Source: a virus. Taken from it: a stretch of 64,000 bases of DNA. The position numbers and the translations under genes were made by a program. This document shows, piece after piece, positions 16,221-24,628 of this stretch (position 1 is its first letter; the number at the start of each line of letters is the position of its first letter). The stretch spans positions 1 to 64,000 of IMG/VR virus record IMGVR_UViG_3300027832_000016, one strand, 5' to 3'. Under the pieces are notes generated by a model. That model was not told where the DNA came from. It worked only from the letters and a program-made list of their open reading frames with translations, and did no database searches.

Positions 16221-16235
16221 TTGCTTCACTAACGC

Positions 16236-16265
16236 TTGACAACCCTACTTAAGGTAGGGTAAGGT
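16236..16265 (+). promoter_or_regulatory. Promoter with internal inverted repeat
   Basis: TTGACA (16236-16241) and TAAGGT (16260-16265) are 18 bases apart. The spacer is filled by an inverted repeat ACCCTAC-TTAAG-GTAGGGT (16242-16260), an operator-like arrangement. It lies in the gap after the endolysin and would drive the 16294 gene and those downstream. The -10 match is only moderate. Confidence 0.5.
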
Positions 16266-16293
16266 ACACAACCGAGAAACAAAAGGTGGTAGG

Positions 16294-16437
16294 ATGAAGT
16301 CACATCAACTTGAACGTGTCATCTTCTTTTTGCGCAAGGTATACCCAGGGCAAATGGACATTGACGAGTTATTTGGTTTGATTGAAATTCTTACCCTTGA
16401 GATACAAAGGTTGGACAAAAAGAATGCCAAAAAGTAG
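16294..16437 (+). CDS. Tiny helical protein
   Basis: 47 residues, MKSHQLERVIFFLRKVYPGQ and a second helix rich in Leu/Ile ending KKNAKK. First gene behind the promoter at 16236, with AGGTGGTAGG upstream of the ATG. It overlaps the next gene by 14 bases. Function unknown. Confidence 0.5.
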   Translation: MKSHQLERVIFFLRKVYPGQMDIDELFGLIEILTLEIQRLDKKNAKK

Positions 16438-16708
16438 TTTCGTAGAAGACCTAAAGGTAGACCTTGCTCCCGCTAAACAGTGCGGTGTCGAGAGGGTTAG
16501 ATCTCAAATGGGTGCAGACGATAGAACTGCTCTTGATGCTGCTTTTGAAAAAATTAGGGACAAGAACTCATCATACAAATCGGTACAAACAACGGGTGGG
16601 TACACGTACAAATGGTTACATGACGTGCTAACCAAGCATGGGCATGTAGTCTCCATCAGATCAGTAACCAAACATAGTAGAAAGTTGTGTGCTTGCGATG
16701 TCAATTAA
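16424..16708 (+). CDS. Putative DNA-binding small protein
   Basis: 94 residues from MPKSSFVEDL. The C-terminal half (YTYKWLHDVLTKHGHVVSI, then SVTKHSRKLC) looks like a helix-turn-helix in which the second helix reads SIRSVTKHSR. This suits a small regulator or a small terminase-like protein. It precedes the metallophosphoesterase gene and overlaps it by 11 bases. Confidence 0.5.
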   Translation: MPKSSFVEDLKVDLAPAKQCGVERVRSQMGADDRTALDAAFEKIRDKNSSYKSVQTTGGYTYKWLHDVLTKHGHVVSIRSVTKHSRKLCACDVN

Positions 16709-17864
16709 ACAAGAACTACAAGTTGGACCACCACAAAGTGCAAAAGAAGTCCTTGGGAAACTTGCTGATTTATTGGCAAGACAGAACATTGACATTAATG
16801 AGATAGGAGATATAACACGAGTTTCGTTGTACCAAAGCATCACGAAGAATGAGGCGGGCGAAGCAGAGATCCACGACCTTGCTGGTATGCAATTTAAGTT
16901 TAGTCCTAAGTGGGAAACTGGCCCTGAGTGGCAAGTGGTTCAGCAGGGTCCTGCAATAAAACTCCCACCGATTTCGGCCAAGACTAAGAAGGCATCTACC
17001 TTTAAGACTTGTGTTGTAGTACCTGATATTCAGATCGGGTATTACAGGGGGCGTGATGGGGAACTAGAACCAACACATGATGAGGATGCTATTCAGATTT
17101 GCCTAAAGATGATCGATGACATCAAGCCAGAAGTTATTGTTTGTGTGGGGGACAATCTAGACCTTCCTGAAATGGGGAAGTACCTTATTTACCCAGCGTT
17201 TGCTCAAACAACGCAGGCTTCCATTAACAGGGCCACATTGTTCTGTGCGGAAATGAGAGCAGCAGCACCTAACGCAACCATAGTTTGGCTTGCTGGGAAC
17301 CACGAAGAAAGAATGCCAAAGTACCTGTTGGTAAATGCGGGAGCCGCTTATGGGTTGCGCAAAGGTAACACCCCAGACTCTTGGCCAGTTCTTAGTGTTC
17401 CATATCTTTGCAGGATGGAAGAGTTTGGTGTGGAATACCGCCCAGGATATCCTGCTGCTGATTATTGGATTAATGAGAAACTTAGAATCATTCACGGTGA
17501 TCGAGTTAAGTCATCTGGTTCTACCGCCCACATTTATCTCAACCAAGAAAAGACATCGGTTATCTATGGACATATCCATAGGATTGAGACAGCCTTTAAG
17601 ACACGTGAGGACTTTGATGGCCCTCGCACAATCATGGCAGCGTCCCCAGGGTGCCTTGCTAGGATTGATGGCGCTATTCCCTCAACACGAGGGGGTGTTG
17701 ACTTAGACGGAAGACCTTTGACTCGTTATGAGAACTGGCAACAGGGAGTTGGTGTGGTCACCTACGAAGATACAGATGCTCATAGATTTAGTTATGACGT
17801 GACACCAATCTACAATGGCTGGGCCATGTACAACGGCAAAGAGTACCAAGCAAAACAGTCATGA
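16698..17864 (+). CDS. Calcineurin-like metallophosphoesterase
   Basis: 388 residues. Metal-binding motifs appear in the standard order: PDIQIGYY (D), GDNLDLPE (GDxxD), GNHEERMP (GNHE), then IIHGDRV and GHIHRIE. This is the dinuclear phosphoesterase fold, acting on phosphodiesters or phosphoproteins. The N-terminal 100 residues are extra and helical. The ATG at 16698 is preferred over a GTG nine bases upstream. Phage members of this family lie in late operons like this one; the substrate is unknown, with nucleotide or DNA ends the likeliest. Confidence 0.8.
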   Translation: MSIKQELQVGPPQSAKEVLGKLADLLARQNIDINEIGDITRVSLYQSITKNEAGEAEIHDLAGMQFKFSPKWETGPEWQVVQQGPAIKLPPISAKTKKASTFKTCVVVPDIQIGYYRGRDGELEPTHDEDAIQICLKMIDDIKPEVIVCVGDNLDLPEMGKYLIYPAFAQTTQASINRATLFCAEMRAAAPNATIVWLAGNHEERMPKYLLVNAGAAYGLRKGNTPDSWPVLSVPYLCRMEEFGVEYRPGYPAADYWINEKLRIIHGDRVKSSGSTAHIYLNQEKTSVIYGHIHRIETAFKTREDFDGPRTIMAASPGCLARIDGAIPSTRGGVDLDGRPLTRYENWQQGVGVVTYEDTDAHRFSYDVTPIYNGWAMYNGKEYQAKQS

Positions 17865-17986
17865 TGCCACAGGTGCTGTATGCAGCAAGGTTGCTGGCGT
17901 TTATCTGTTGGCGTGACAATCAGACAGAGAACAACTGGCGCATCTATATGGAAGCCCGCGATGCCCTAAGACTACTTGATCTATGA
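17861..17986 (+). CDS. Tiny protein between phosphoesterase and Ntn-hydrolase
   Basis: 41 residues, MMPQVLYAARLLAFICWRDN then an amphipathic helix ending LRLLDL. It overlaps both neighbours by four bases, which argues that it is translated. Function unknown. Confidence 0.5.
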   Translation: MMPQVLYAARLLAFICWRDNQTENNWRIYMEARDALRLLDL

Positions 17987-18618
17987 CAACAATTATAGCC
18001 GTTCAAGGAGATGGTTTCGCTGTTATAAGTGTGGACTCTAGGATTTCACGTAGTTACTTTGGGGGAGCATCCATACAGACAGCCACCCTAAAAGATGGTT
18101 CAAGCAAGGTGGCCCCTAACGGAAAATATCTACTTGGTGCTGCTGGCGATGTGCGGGCGATTAACATCATTCAGCATGTATTCCAACCACCGACACCCCC
18201 ACCAAACCTCAAGGGTAAAAAACTTGACCAGTTCTTTACGGCCAAATTTATACCAGCACTTAGAGAGTGTTTTGACGCACAAGGATATTCTGTTCCTGAT
18301 ATTGAAGATAAGGAACATATCGCTGAGCAGGGTTCCGCAATCCTCGTAGTAATAAATGGGACCATTTATATTGTGGACAGTGATTACTCGTGGTCATCTG
18401 ATTCCTATGGACTTTATTCGGTAGGTTCTGGGTCTGACTATGCTTTGGGGGCCATGCAGATATTGACACATAACAAAAAACAGACTATCCAGCAGGCGAA
18501 AACGAACGCTATAAAAGCCCTTATTGTGACTGCTAGGTATGACCCCTATACGGGACCTCCCTTTCACACCTTTGTCCAAGAGCAGGATGGAAACAGGAAA
18601 ACTGCAAAACCTGTATAA
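17983..18618 (+). CDS. HslV/proteasome-like Ntn-hydrolase
   Basis: 211 residues beginning MTTIIAVQGDGFAVISVDSR. After removal of Met the new N-terminus is Thr-Thr, as in HslV, and Asp lands exactly at position 17 (VDSR). A Lys-Val (SKVAPNGKYLLGAAGD) stands where the catalytic lysine strand is expected, eight residues later than in HslV. Further strands (SAILVVINGTIYIVDSD, then YSVGSGSDYALGA) match the proteasome beta fold. The reaction would be threonine peptidase cleavage. It sits two genes before the portal, where many phages keep the prohead protease. A capsid-maturation role is my inference. Confidence 0.65.
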   Translation: MTTIIAVQGDGFAVISVDSRISRSYFGGASIQTATLKDGSSKVAPNGKYLLGAAGDVRAINIIQHVFQPPTPPPNLKGKKLDQFFTAKFIPALRECFDAQGYSVPDIEDKEHIAEQGSAILVVINGTIYIVDSDYSWSSDSYGLYSVGSGSDYALGAMQILTHNKKQTIQQAKTNAIKALIVTARYDPYTGPPFHTFVQEQDGNRKTAKPV

Positions 18619-18648
18619 TCGAGTATCCAACAAGCAAAGGACATATCT

Positions 18649-18924
18649 ATGGCTACAGCAAACCAGACAACAGACCAGGCAACAAAGGGCGGTGTTTTAG
18701 GCATTGTCACATATCTAGGCATCAAGTACAGCGTTGACCCAGCACTTCTCGCCATGTCTTTGCCCCTCATTGCCGCAGGCCTTGCGTGGGTTTCAACCAG
18801 AATTGGTGACCCAACTGTTGCCGCATTCTTTGGGGATAAGGGCTGTAAACCAGTCAGCATTAGCATCACCAAGGCACCTGCAAAAAAGGCACCTGCAAAA
18901 AAGGCACCTGCAAAAAAGAAGTAG
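18649..18924 (+). CDS. Holin-like membrane protein with Lys-rich tail
   Basis: 91 residues. Two hydrophobic segments (GGVLGIVTYLGIKYS and LLAMSLPLIAAGLAWV) could span the membrane. The C-terminus has three KKAPA-type repeats and ends KKK. Small size, two segments and a basic tail fit many holins, but the endolysin is 2.4 kb upstream. It could equally be a virion or scaffold-linked membrane protein. Shine-Dalgarno is weak. Confidence 0.5.
   Translation: MATANQTTDQATKGGVLGIVTYLGIKYSVDPALLAMSLPLIAAGLAWVSTRIGDPTVAAFFGDKGCKPVSISITKAPAKKAPAKKAPAKKK
18871..18915 (+). repeat. 15-base tandem repeat encoding KAPAK
   Basis: Three exact copies of AAGGCACCTGCAAAA, giving the Lys/Ala/Pro tail of the preceding gene. 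It resembles in style, but not in sequence, the KKPVA repeat of the endolysin. Confidence 0.85.
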
Positions 18925-18963
18925 TATCTTATCAACCCCTCTTATGTTGATAAGGAATAACTA

Positions 18964-20652
18964 ATGCCTGTTGACTTCTGGTCTCCCTCCTACAGAGCCG
19001 CTTCCAGCGACTTAACTGTTGCGATCTCCCCGTTAGGTCTAGTTGAACTGGCTGACGAGGAATTTGAGGTTCACGGCCCACGTCTAAACAGGTACTCTGC
19101 TGCGTGGGCTTGGTACTTGGGGCATCACTGGAGCCATCGTAGGGAAATGGGTGATAACAACATCACCCTTAACTACGTTAGGACAATGGCCGATTTCATT
19201 ACCAACTTCTGCTTTGGTAAGGGGATTCAGTTCAAGGTCCCTGAGGCAAACCAAGCAATTATCCCGCACCTACTCCATGAGGTCTGGGATAACCACAACA
19301 ACAAGCATTACCTGTTGTGGCAAATTGGACAACTTGCCGGTGTTTGTGGTGACGCTTTTGTGAAGATTGCGTTTGATGAACCTTACGCAGATCCAACAGG
19401 GATGGTGCACCCAGGACGAATTAGAATCCTTCCGTTAAACCCAGCCCACTGCTTCCCCGAGTATCACCCCCATGACAGGGAGAGGTTGCTTAGATTTAAA
19501 CTGAAGTACAGGTTCTGGGGCACATCACCAGAAGGAACTCGTCAGGTCTACACCTTTACGGAAATCCTTACGGACGATAATGTACAGCAGTTCATCAACG
19601 ATGAACTAATCGACCAGTATGAGAACCCATTGGGCATGGTTCCTATTGTCCACATCCCCAATGTCACCATCACATCATCCCCTTGGGGTCAGTCCGACAT
19701 CTGGGACATTATTCAACTGAACCGTGAACTGAACGAAAAGATGACTGAGATTTCGGACATCATTAACTATCACGCCGCCCCAGTAACAATCATCACGGGC
19801 GCTAAAGCAAGTCAGTTGGAGCGTGGTCCTAAGAAGGTTTGGGCTGGGCTTCCTAAAGATGCGCAGGTGTTTAACCTAGAGTCCAAGGGGGAAATGGCTG
19901 GTGCTCTAGAATATGTGCAACTTATTAAGAGAGCGATGCATGAGATTACTGGTGTCCCTGAAACAGCCCTTGGGCAATTCCAGCCAGTGTCTAACACCAG
20001 CGGTGTTGCTCTAGCAATTCAATACCAGCCTTTGATGAACCGTTACCAGATGAAGAAGATTCACTTTACAAATGGGTTGGAGAAATTAAATGAGATTATT
20101 ATCCGCACTGCGTCGGTTTTCCTTCCAGAACTTCTCATTTACAACCCATCAGAGTCTGCCGCCCCAGAGGCTTCAATGCTCACACAGTTGGATCCTAGAG
20201 ACCCAAACACGTATAAAACAACAATCCATTGGCCTCAACCGCTGCCAGTTGACGAACTCATCAAACTTAATGAGGTGCAGTCAAAGATGGCCCTTGGGCT
20301 AGAGTCCAAGCGTGGGGCGCTACAACTACTTGGCGAAGAATTCCCCAATGAGAAGATGCTTGAGATCTTTGAGGAACTCCGTGATGATGCTATAGACCAG
20401 GGTGCACTAGACATGATTAGGGCTCAAATAGGCCAGGCGGTCATGATGGCGACTGGTTTACTCCCCTCAACAGGCGGTCTCGAAAACGTCTCCGCTGGAG
20501 GTGATAGTGTTAGTACAGCAGGCAGTCCTCAAGGGGGCGGTGTGCTTCCAGGAACTAGTGTTAATCCAGTTGAAATGGATTTAATAAACCAAATAACAAG
20601 CAAGGCATACGGAGCCAGGTTCGCCCAGCGCCGTATACCTGACGAAAATTAA
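18964..20652 (+). CDS. Portal protein
   Basis: 562 residues, typical length. Features of phage portals: an N-terminal clip/wing region with LNYVRTMADFITNFCFGKGI, and IGQLAGVCGDAFVKIAFDEP. The central stem segment has PWGQSDIWDIIQLNRELNEK and ITGVPETALGQF, followed by a long helix. The C-terminal 60 residues are Gly/Ser-rich. The dodecameric portal forms the DNA entry pore and docks terminase and connector. It precedes scaffold and capsid genes in the classic order. Confidence 0.9.
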   Translation: MPVDFWSPSYRAASSDLTVAISPLGLVELADEEFEVHGPRLNRYSAAWAWYLGHHWSHRREMGDNNITLNYVRTMADFITNFCFGKGIQFKVPEANQAIIPHLLHEVWDNHNNKHYLLWQIGQLAGVCGDAFVKIAFDEPYADPTGMVHPGRIRILPLNPAHCFPEYHPHDRERLLRFKLKYRFWGTSPEGTRQVYTFTEILTDDNVQQFINDELIDQYENPLGMVPIVHIPNVTITSSPWGQSDIWDIIQLNRELNEKMTEISDIINYHAAPVTIITGAKASQLERGPKKVWAGLPKDAQVFNLESKGEMAGALEYVQLIKRAMHEITGVPETALGQFQPVSNTSGVALAIQYQPLMNRYQMKKIHFTNGLEKLNEIIIRTASVFLPELLIYNPSESAAPEASMLTQLDPRDPNTYKTTIHWPQPLPVDELIKLNEVQSKMALGLESKRGALQLLGEEFPNEKMLEIFEELRDDAIDQGALDMIRAQIGQAVMMATGLLPSTGGLENVSAGGDSVSTAGSPQGGGVLPGTSVNPVEMDLINQITSKAYGARFAQRRIPDEN

Positions 20653-20713
20653 GCGAACCACACGTTTACATTACCTAAGTTAATATAAGCCCAACAACAT
20701 CTAGGAGATAAAT

Positions 20714-21508
20714 ATGCCAAAGACAGTGGAAGATACCGTAACCATCCCCGCAATTGCGCTTGATGCGTTTAACGCAGAAGCGAACCAAACCCAGCAGAGC
20801 CCCCCACCAAAAGGTCGGGTCTTCTCCGAGGACGAGGTCGAGGCAATTCGCAAGCAGGAAAAGGACAAACTCTACAAGCGTATTGAAGAGTCCGACATCC
20901 GCACAAAGACATTGGAAGATCAGATTTCAGTCATTGCAAAAGAGCGGGAAGCGTCTATTAACGCCGCTAAAGACCTCGTGCGCAAGGAAGAGGAAGTCCG
21001 TCATCAGCGTGAGTTTGATGAGTTAAGTTCCAAGGAACTGCTAAAGCGCACAGAAGATGACTTCAACACCAAGATCAAGGACATTGACAAGGTGTGGCAG
21101 GAGCGCTTTGCTGGCATTGAGCAGGAGCGCCAAGCATCCCAAGCCCTCCTTGAAAAGGAGCAGCAACTACGGGCGGTTGAGGTTTACCGTCAGCGCCGCT
21201 TGACGGAGGCCCAAGAGAACATCATCCCAGAACTGCTTGATTTGGTCTCTGGTAACACCCCTGAGGAGATTGACGCCTCTGTGGAAATCCTTAGCCAGCG
21301 CAGTGCTGCTATAATCGAAAGTATCCAGCAAACGACTCAACCGAGTCGTGTTAGAGGAACGGTTGTTTCGCAGCCACCTGTTGGACCAATGGAGACCCAA
21401 ACGGAATACCAAACGTTGAATGCGGATGACATCCGAAACATGACCATGGACCAGTATGTTAAAATGCGTGACAGGCTTTTGAGTTCACGACCCAAGGGTC
21501 GTTTTTAG
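20714..21508 (+). CDS. Capsid scaffolding protein
   Basis: 264 residues, very rich in Lys, Glu, Arg and Gln, with a long coiled coil between residues 40 and 165 (EAIRKQEKDKLYKRIEESD and similar). The C-terminus (MTMDQYVKMRDRLLSSRPKG) is a short basic helix, as in scaffolds that bind the capsid protein. Position between portal and capsid genes fixes the role. No protease domain is fused to it. Preceded by AGGAG. Confidence 0.8.
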   Translation: MPKTVEDTVTIPAIALDAFNAEANQTQQSPPPKGRVFSEDEVEAIRKQEKDKLYKRIEESDIRTKTLEDQISVIAKEREASINAAKDLVRKEEEVRHQREFDELSSKELLKRTEDDFNTKIKDIDKVWQERFAGIEQERQASQALLEKEQQLRAVEVYRQRRLTEAQENIIPELLDLVSGNTPEEIDASVEILSQRSAAIIESIQQTTQPSRVRGTVVSQPPVGPMETQTEYQTLNADDIRNMTMDQYVKMRDRLLSSRPKGRF

Positions 21509-21551
21509 TAAGGCAAGTAATTTAACCGATACGTAACCCCGGAGGTTATCC

Positions 21552-22664
21552 ATGGCACTACCAGCACCAGTAGGTGGAGCAATCACAGGAGCAGGACTTG
21601 GTTCAATCACAACCACGGGCTACTCAAGCGATGCAACCCTTTCCCCAGCAATTCAACAGATTTGGTCAAAAGAGATTTTGTTTCAGGCAATGCCTGTTCT
21701 CCGCTTTGAGCAATTCGCCGTCAAGAAAACAGAACTCGGCGTACAGCCTGGTTTGACAATCAACTTCATGCGTTACAGCAACCTCGCAACGGATGAGGAC
21801 ACAGGTGCAACCTTGACTGAAGGTGTGCGTATGGAGCCAGTCGCTCTGTCTGCATCACAGATTCAGATCACAGTTGGCGAACAAGGCCAGGCCCTTGCCG
21901 TAACCGAACTGTTGCTCAACGCTTCGTTCGATGACGTGATGGCTTCGTCCAGTCGTTTGCTCGGTCGTCACATGGCACAGTCCATGGACATCCAAGCGCG
22001 TAACACGCTGTACAAGACAGCCATTCCATTCGGTGGTGGTTCTGCTGTAGCAGCGAACCTCGTCTACGGTCGCAACGTCGCATCTGGTGCTCGTACAACG
22101 ATCTCGCCATACGACGCTGGTACTGTTGGTACTGCCGCCGCCCCTGGCTATCTGTCCCCAGCAGCCATCAAAGATGCCGTTACGGTTCTTTCTGGCCAAA
22201 ACATCCCACGCCTTGGTGATACCTACGTTTGCTTCGTTCACCCAGCACAGAGCCGCTCGCTCCGTGACTGGCCTGAATTCATTGAAGTAACCAAGTACGC
22301 TGCCCCAGGCAACTTCATGCTCGGTGAAATCGGTCGTATCTACGACGTAGTGTTCATTGAGACCACACAGGTTAAGAAGGGCCTTGACGCAACAGCGTCA
22401 ACTGGCGCTATCTACGGCCTTTCAGGTGTTGATGCTGACTCAGGCACCGAAGGTGTTCAAGAGAACGCCAATGCGTACAACGCCATCATGATTGGTGACA
22501 ACGCCTTTGGTCACGCCATTGCTTTGCCAGTGGAACTCCGTGATGGTGGTGTCATTGACTTCGGTCGTGAGCATGGTCTTGCTTGGTACTCCATTTGGGG
22601 TTTCGGCATGATTACCCACGAATCGCGTGTCATTCTAAACACACTCGGTGGTGCAATCGCCTGA
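21552..22664 (+). CDS. Major capsid protein (HK97 fold, N4 gp56-like)
   Basis: 370 residues. The N-terminus is Gly/Ala-rich; EILFQAMPVLRFEQFA marks the start of the long N-arm helix. The motif GLTINFMRYSNL, the ALTEGV-type loop (GATLTEGVRMEPVALSASQI) and LGRHMAQSMDIQARNTLY match the N4-gp56 type of HK97-fold capsid proteins. A long A-domain strand (YVCFVHPAQSRSLRD) and RDGGVIDFGREHGLAWYSIW follow. It is the abundant shell protein. GGAGG precedes the ATG and codon choice is unusually even, as expected for high expression. Confidence 0.9.
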   Translation: MALPAPVGGAITGAGLGSITTTGYSSDATLSPAIQQIWSKEILFQAMPVLRFEQFAVKKTELGVQPGLTINFMRYSNLATDEDTGATLTEGVRMEPVALSASQIQITVGEQGQALAVTELLLNASFDDVMASSSRLLGRHMAQSMDIQARNTLYKTAIPFGGGSAVAANLVYGRNVASGARTTISPYDAGTVGTAAAPGYLSPAAIKDAVTVLSGQNIPRLGDTYVCFVHPAQSRSLRDWPEFIEVTKYAAPGNFMLGEIGRIYDVVFIETTQVKKGLDATASTGAIYGLSGVDADSGTEGVQENANAYNAIMIGDNAFGHAIALPVELRDGGVIDFGREHGLAWYSIWGFGMITHESRVILNTLGGAIA

Positions 22665-22682
22665 GAATAATAATGTAGTGTT

Positions 22683-22716
22683 AGGGGGGGCGGAGTAACG
22701 TACTTCGTCCCCCTTT
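22683..22716 (+). terminator. Terminator behind the capsid gene
   Basis: A long hairpin: AGGGGG pairs with CCCCCT, and an inner seven-pair stem (CGGAGTA with TACTTCG) closes a three-base loop. TTT follows. It would limit read-through and boost capsid over downstream genes. The short T run makes it partial. Confidence 0.6.
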
Positions 22717-22741
22717 AACAACCAACAATGAGGAGAAACAC

Positions 22742-22975
22742 ATGGCAACAAAGAAAGCAATTACAGAATTTGTAGAAGACGAGGAAATTGCTGAAGTTCC
22801 CGCACCAGAACCCCTAGTCCTTACTAAGGACGAAGTGTCCGCAAGGGTTAAAGGAACTTGGACCTTGTTTTATGCCCAAGCATCATATGACTTTGTTGAT
22901 GGGACACGCTACAAACTCTCACGCGATTTGTATGAGTACCTAAAGCGTTCAGGAAACATCTACGACACACTCTGA
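22742..22975 (+). CDS. Small head-region protein
   Basis: 77 residues, good Shine-Dalgarno (AGGAG). The acidic N-terminus (VEDEEIAEVPAPEP) leads to an aromatic-rich C-terminal part with YKLSRDLYEYLKRSG. Location directly after the capsid gene suggests a head-associated or connector-related role. No family named. Confidence 0.6.
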   Translation: MATKKAITEFVEDEEIAEVPAPEPLVLTKDEVSARVKGTWTLFYAQASYDFVDGTRYKLSRDLYEYLKRSGNIYDTL

Positions 22976-22982
22976 GGTTTAA

Positions 22983-23621
22983 ATGCCAGGATTAATAGTA
23001 CCCAACGCAAACGAGTATGGGGCATCAATCCAGAGCCTCGACCAGGCGGAACCAGACTCCTTAGACTTTAGTATCTTAGGAAATGCGAACTATGGTGTCC
23101 TTACTGGCTGTGACATCACCGTGTCAGGGGCCAGTGACGGAAGTGCAACTCTTACTGTAGGGGAAGTCATTATTAATGGCGCTTACGGATACCTCGGGAT
23201 TGGGGCCCTTACCTTTACAGCACCTAGTGCTGACCCACGTTTTGACATAGTTGTCGCCAGCGTATCTGCTGGGGTATTCTCGTATGCAACGGTATTGGGT
23301 ACTTCTGACGCAACAAACCCCGTTTTCCCAATCATTGCGTCAACACAGGTACCACTGTTTGCCCTCTACCGAAAATCTGGTGTTTCACTATCTGCAACGA
23401 GTGTGGTTGATAAGCGCAGATTTAGTAAGGCCGTTAGGACAGGCACAGCAGTCCCAACAATTGCCGCTTCCACTGGGGATACTTATGTTCGTACAGGGTC
23501 TTCTCCCGCATCTGGACAATCCACGATGTATGTGTACGTTGGAGGTCTTTGGAAAAACTTAGGGGAGTATGTTGCTCCTCCAGACCCAGAACTTCATCAG
23601 TTCTTGTTTTCTGGGCTGTGA
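22983..23621 (+). CDS. Virion structural protein, possibly capsid decoration or fibre-like
   Basis: 212 residues, beta-rich (ATLTVGEVIINGAYGYLGI, FDIVVASVSAGVFSYATV). The form resembles appendage or decoration proteins: an upper beta domain, a segment ending in DKRRFSKAV, and a terminal module with TGDTYVRTGSSPASGQSTMYVY similar to fibre ends. Placed among the head genes, it is a candidate head fibre or decoration protein. It overlaps the next gene by GTGA. Confidence 0.6.
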   Translation: MPGLIVPNANEYGASIQSLDQAEPDSLDFSILGNANYGVLTGCDITVSGASDGSATLTVGEVIINGAYGYLGIGALTFTAPSADPRFDIVVASVSAGVFSYATVLGTSDATNPVFPIIASTQVPLFALYRKSGVSLSATSVVDKRRFSKAVRTGTAVPTIAASTGDTYVRTGSSPASGQSTMYVYVGGLWKNLGEYVAPPDPELHQFLFSGL

Positions 23622-23773
23622 CCGAAGAGCGACTTCTTCCAGTTCCTTCTGGAACGGTTACTGACATTGTTCGTGTTAGGCGAGCACCTGTTGGGCGATT
23701 TAGGGAACAACAGCCAGCCCTTAACCAGCCAATGCAAGATACGGTTCCGGGCTCTGGGTCTGGTGACCAGTAA
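23618..23773 (+). CDS. Tiny basic protein of the connector region
   Basis: 51 residues from a GTG overlapping the previous TGA. Contains VPSGTVTDIVRVRRAPVGRF, then a Gln/Pro/Gly-rich tail ending SGSGDQ. Small size and coupling to structural genes suggest a minor virion part. No family named. Confidence 0.45.
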   Translation: MTEERLLPVPSGTVTDIVRVRRAPVGRFREQQPALNQPMQDTVPGSGSGDQ

Positions 23774-23790
23774 TAAAGTAAACTAGTAGC

Positions 23791-24624
23791 ATGGAAACTC
23801 AATACTCTGATACAGACATTACTAGGGTTACGACAATTGCTAGGAACTTTTTGCGCGACTTTCCTAAGTACTTCCAAACATCCTTTGATGCAGTTGGGCG
23901 AACATACGAGTTGGGGAACCCAAACATTGATGCGGGCTCACTGTGGGTGGGAACCTACACTACTGGTAGCCCAACAACGATCACAGCCACAACAACCGAT
24001 TCTGTTTACTATTCCTTGGATTCTCGTAATGGTGTGCTGCGCTTTAATTCAACCTTGGCGGCGGGCACTAAGGTTCTGGTAGAAGGTTATTACTACGAAT
24101 GGGTAATCCCCACCGATTTGACCTTTTACGCAAGGCAATCCATTACCCAGCATGTCTATAACTTAGACCTACCCTTTAGTAATATGGCCCAAATTGTCAT
24201 AGACACTATTGGGATGCATACGGTTGTTGAGGCTTTGTGGGGGTTAATGACGGAGTTCAGTCGAGACATTGATGTCACTACCTCAGAGTCAATTCATATT
24301 CCCGCCAGTCAACGGTTTAGGATGGTTCAAAGCCTTCTAGAGTACTGGATGAATGCCTACAACAAGCAGGCTAGGGCGCTTAACATTGGTGTTGAGAAGA
24401 TTGAAATGCTTAGTTTGCGCCGAGTGTCCAGAAGCACTGGAAGATTAGTTCCTCTCTACAAGGAGCGCGAACTCAATGAGTATGGCCCAGTTACCCAGGT
24501 GTTCCCTGAAATTGGTAAGGGGGATCTACAAATTGCGGAAGTTGAGGAAGAAATTCGTGAAGATGTTTATATCGACCTAGAACCAGTCACTGGGTTTTCT
24601 TCCGCTGCATTGTTAGGTTTCTAA
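23791..24624 (+). CDS. Head-tail connector/neck protein
   Basis: 277 residues. It starts METQYSDTDITRVTTIARNF, with an early helical domain, a beta region (SVYYSLDSRNGVLRFNST), and a helical part with ESIHIPASQRFRMVQSLLEY. The order after the capsid gene (portal, scaffold, capsid, small proteins, then this) matches the adaptor/neck position of myoviruses. The assignment rests mainly on synteny. Confidence 0.6.
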   Translation: METQYSDTDITRVTTIARNFLRDFPKYFQTSFDAVGRTYELGNPNIDAGSLWVGTYTTGSPTTITATTTDSVYYSLDSRNGVLRFNSTLAAGTKVLVEGYYYEWVIPTDLTFYARQSITQHVYNLDLPFSNMAQIVIDTIGMHTVVEALWGLMTEFSRDIDVTTSESIHIPASQRFRMVQSLLEYWMNAYNKQARALNIGVEKIEMLSLRRVSRSTGRLVPLYKERELNEYGPVTQVFPEIGKGDLQIAEVEEEIREDVYIDLEPVTGFSSAALLGF

Positions 24625-24628
24625 GCGT

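Noticed and set aside
18601-18640. TATAAT at 18614 as a promoter for the 18649 gene
   Set aside because: The -10 is perfect, but no -35-like word exists at the right distance.
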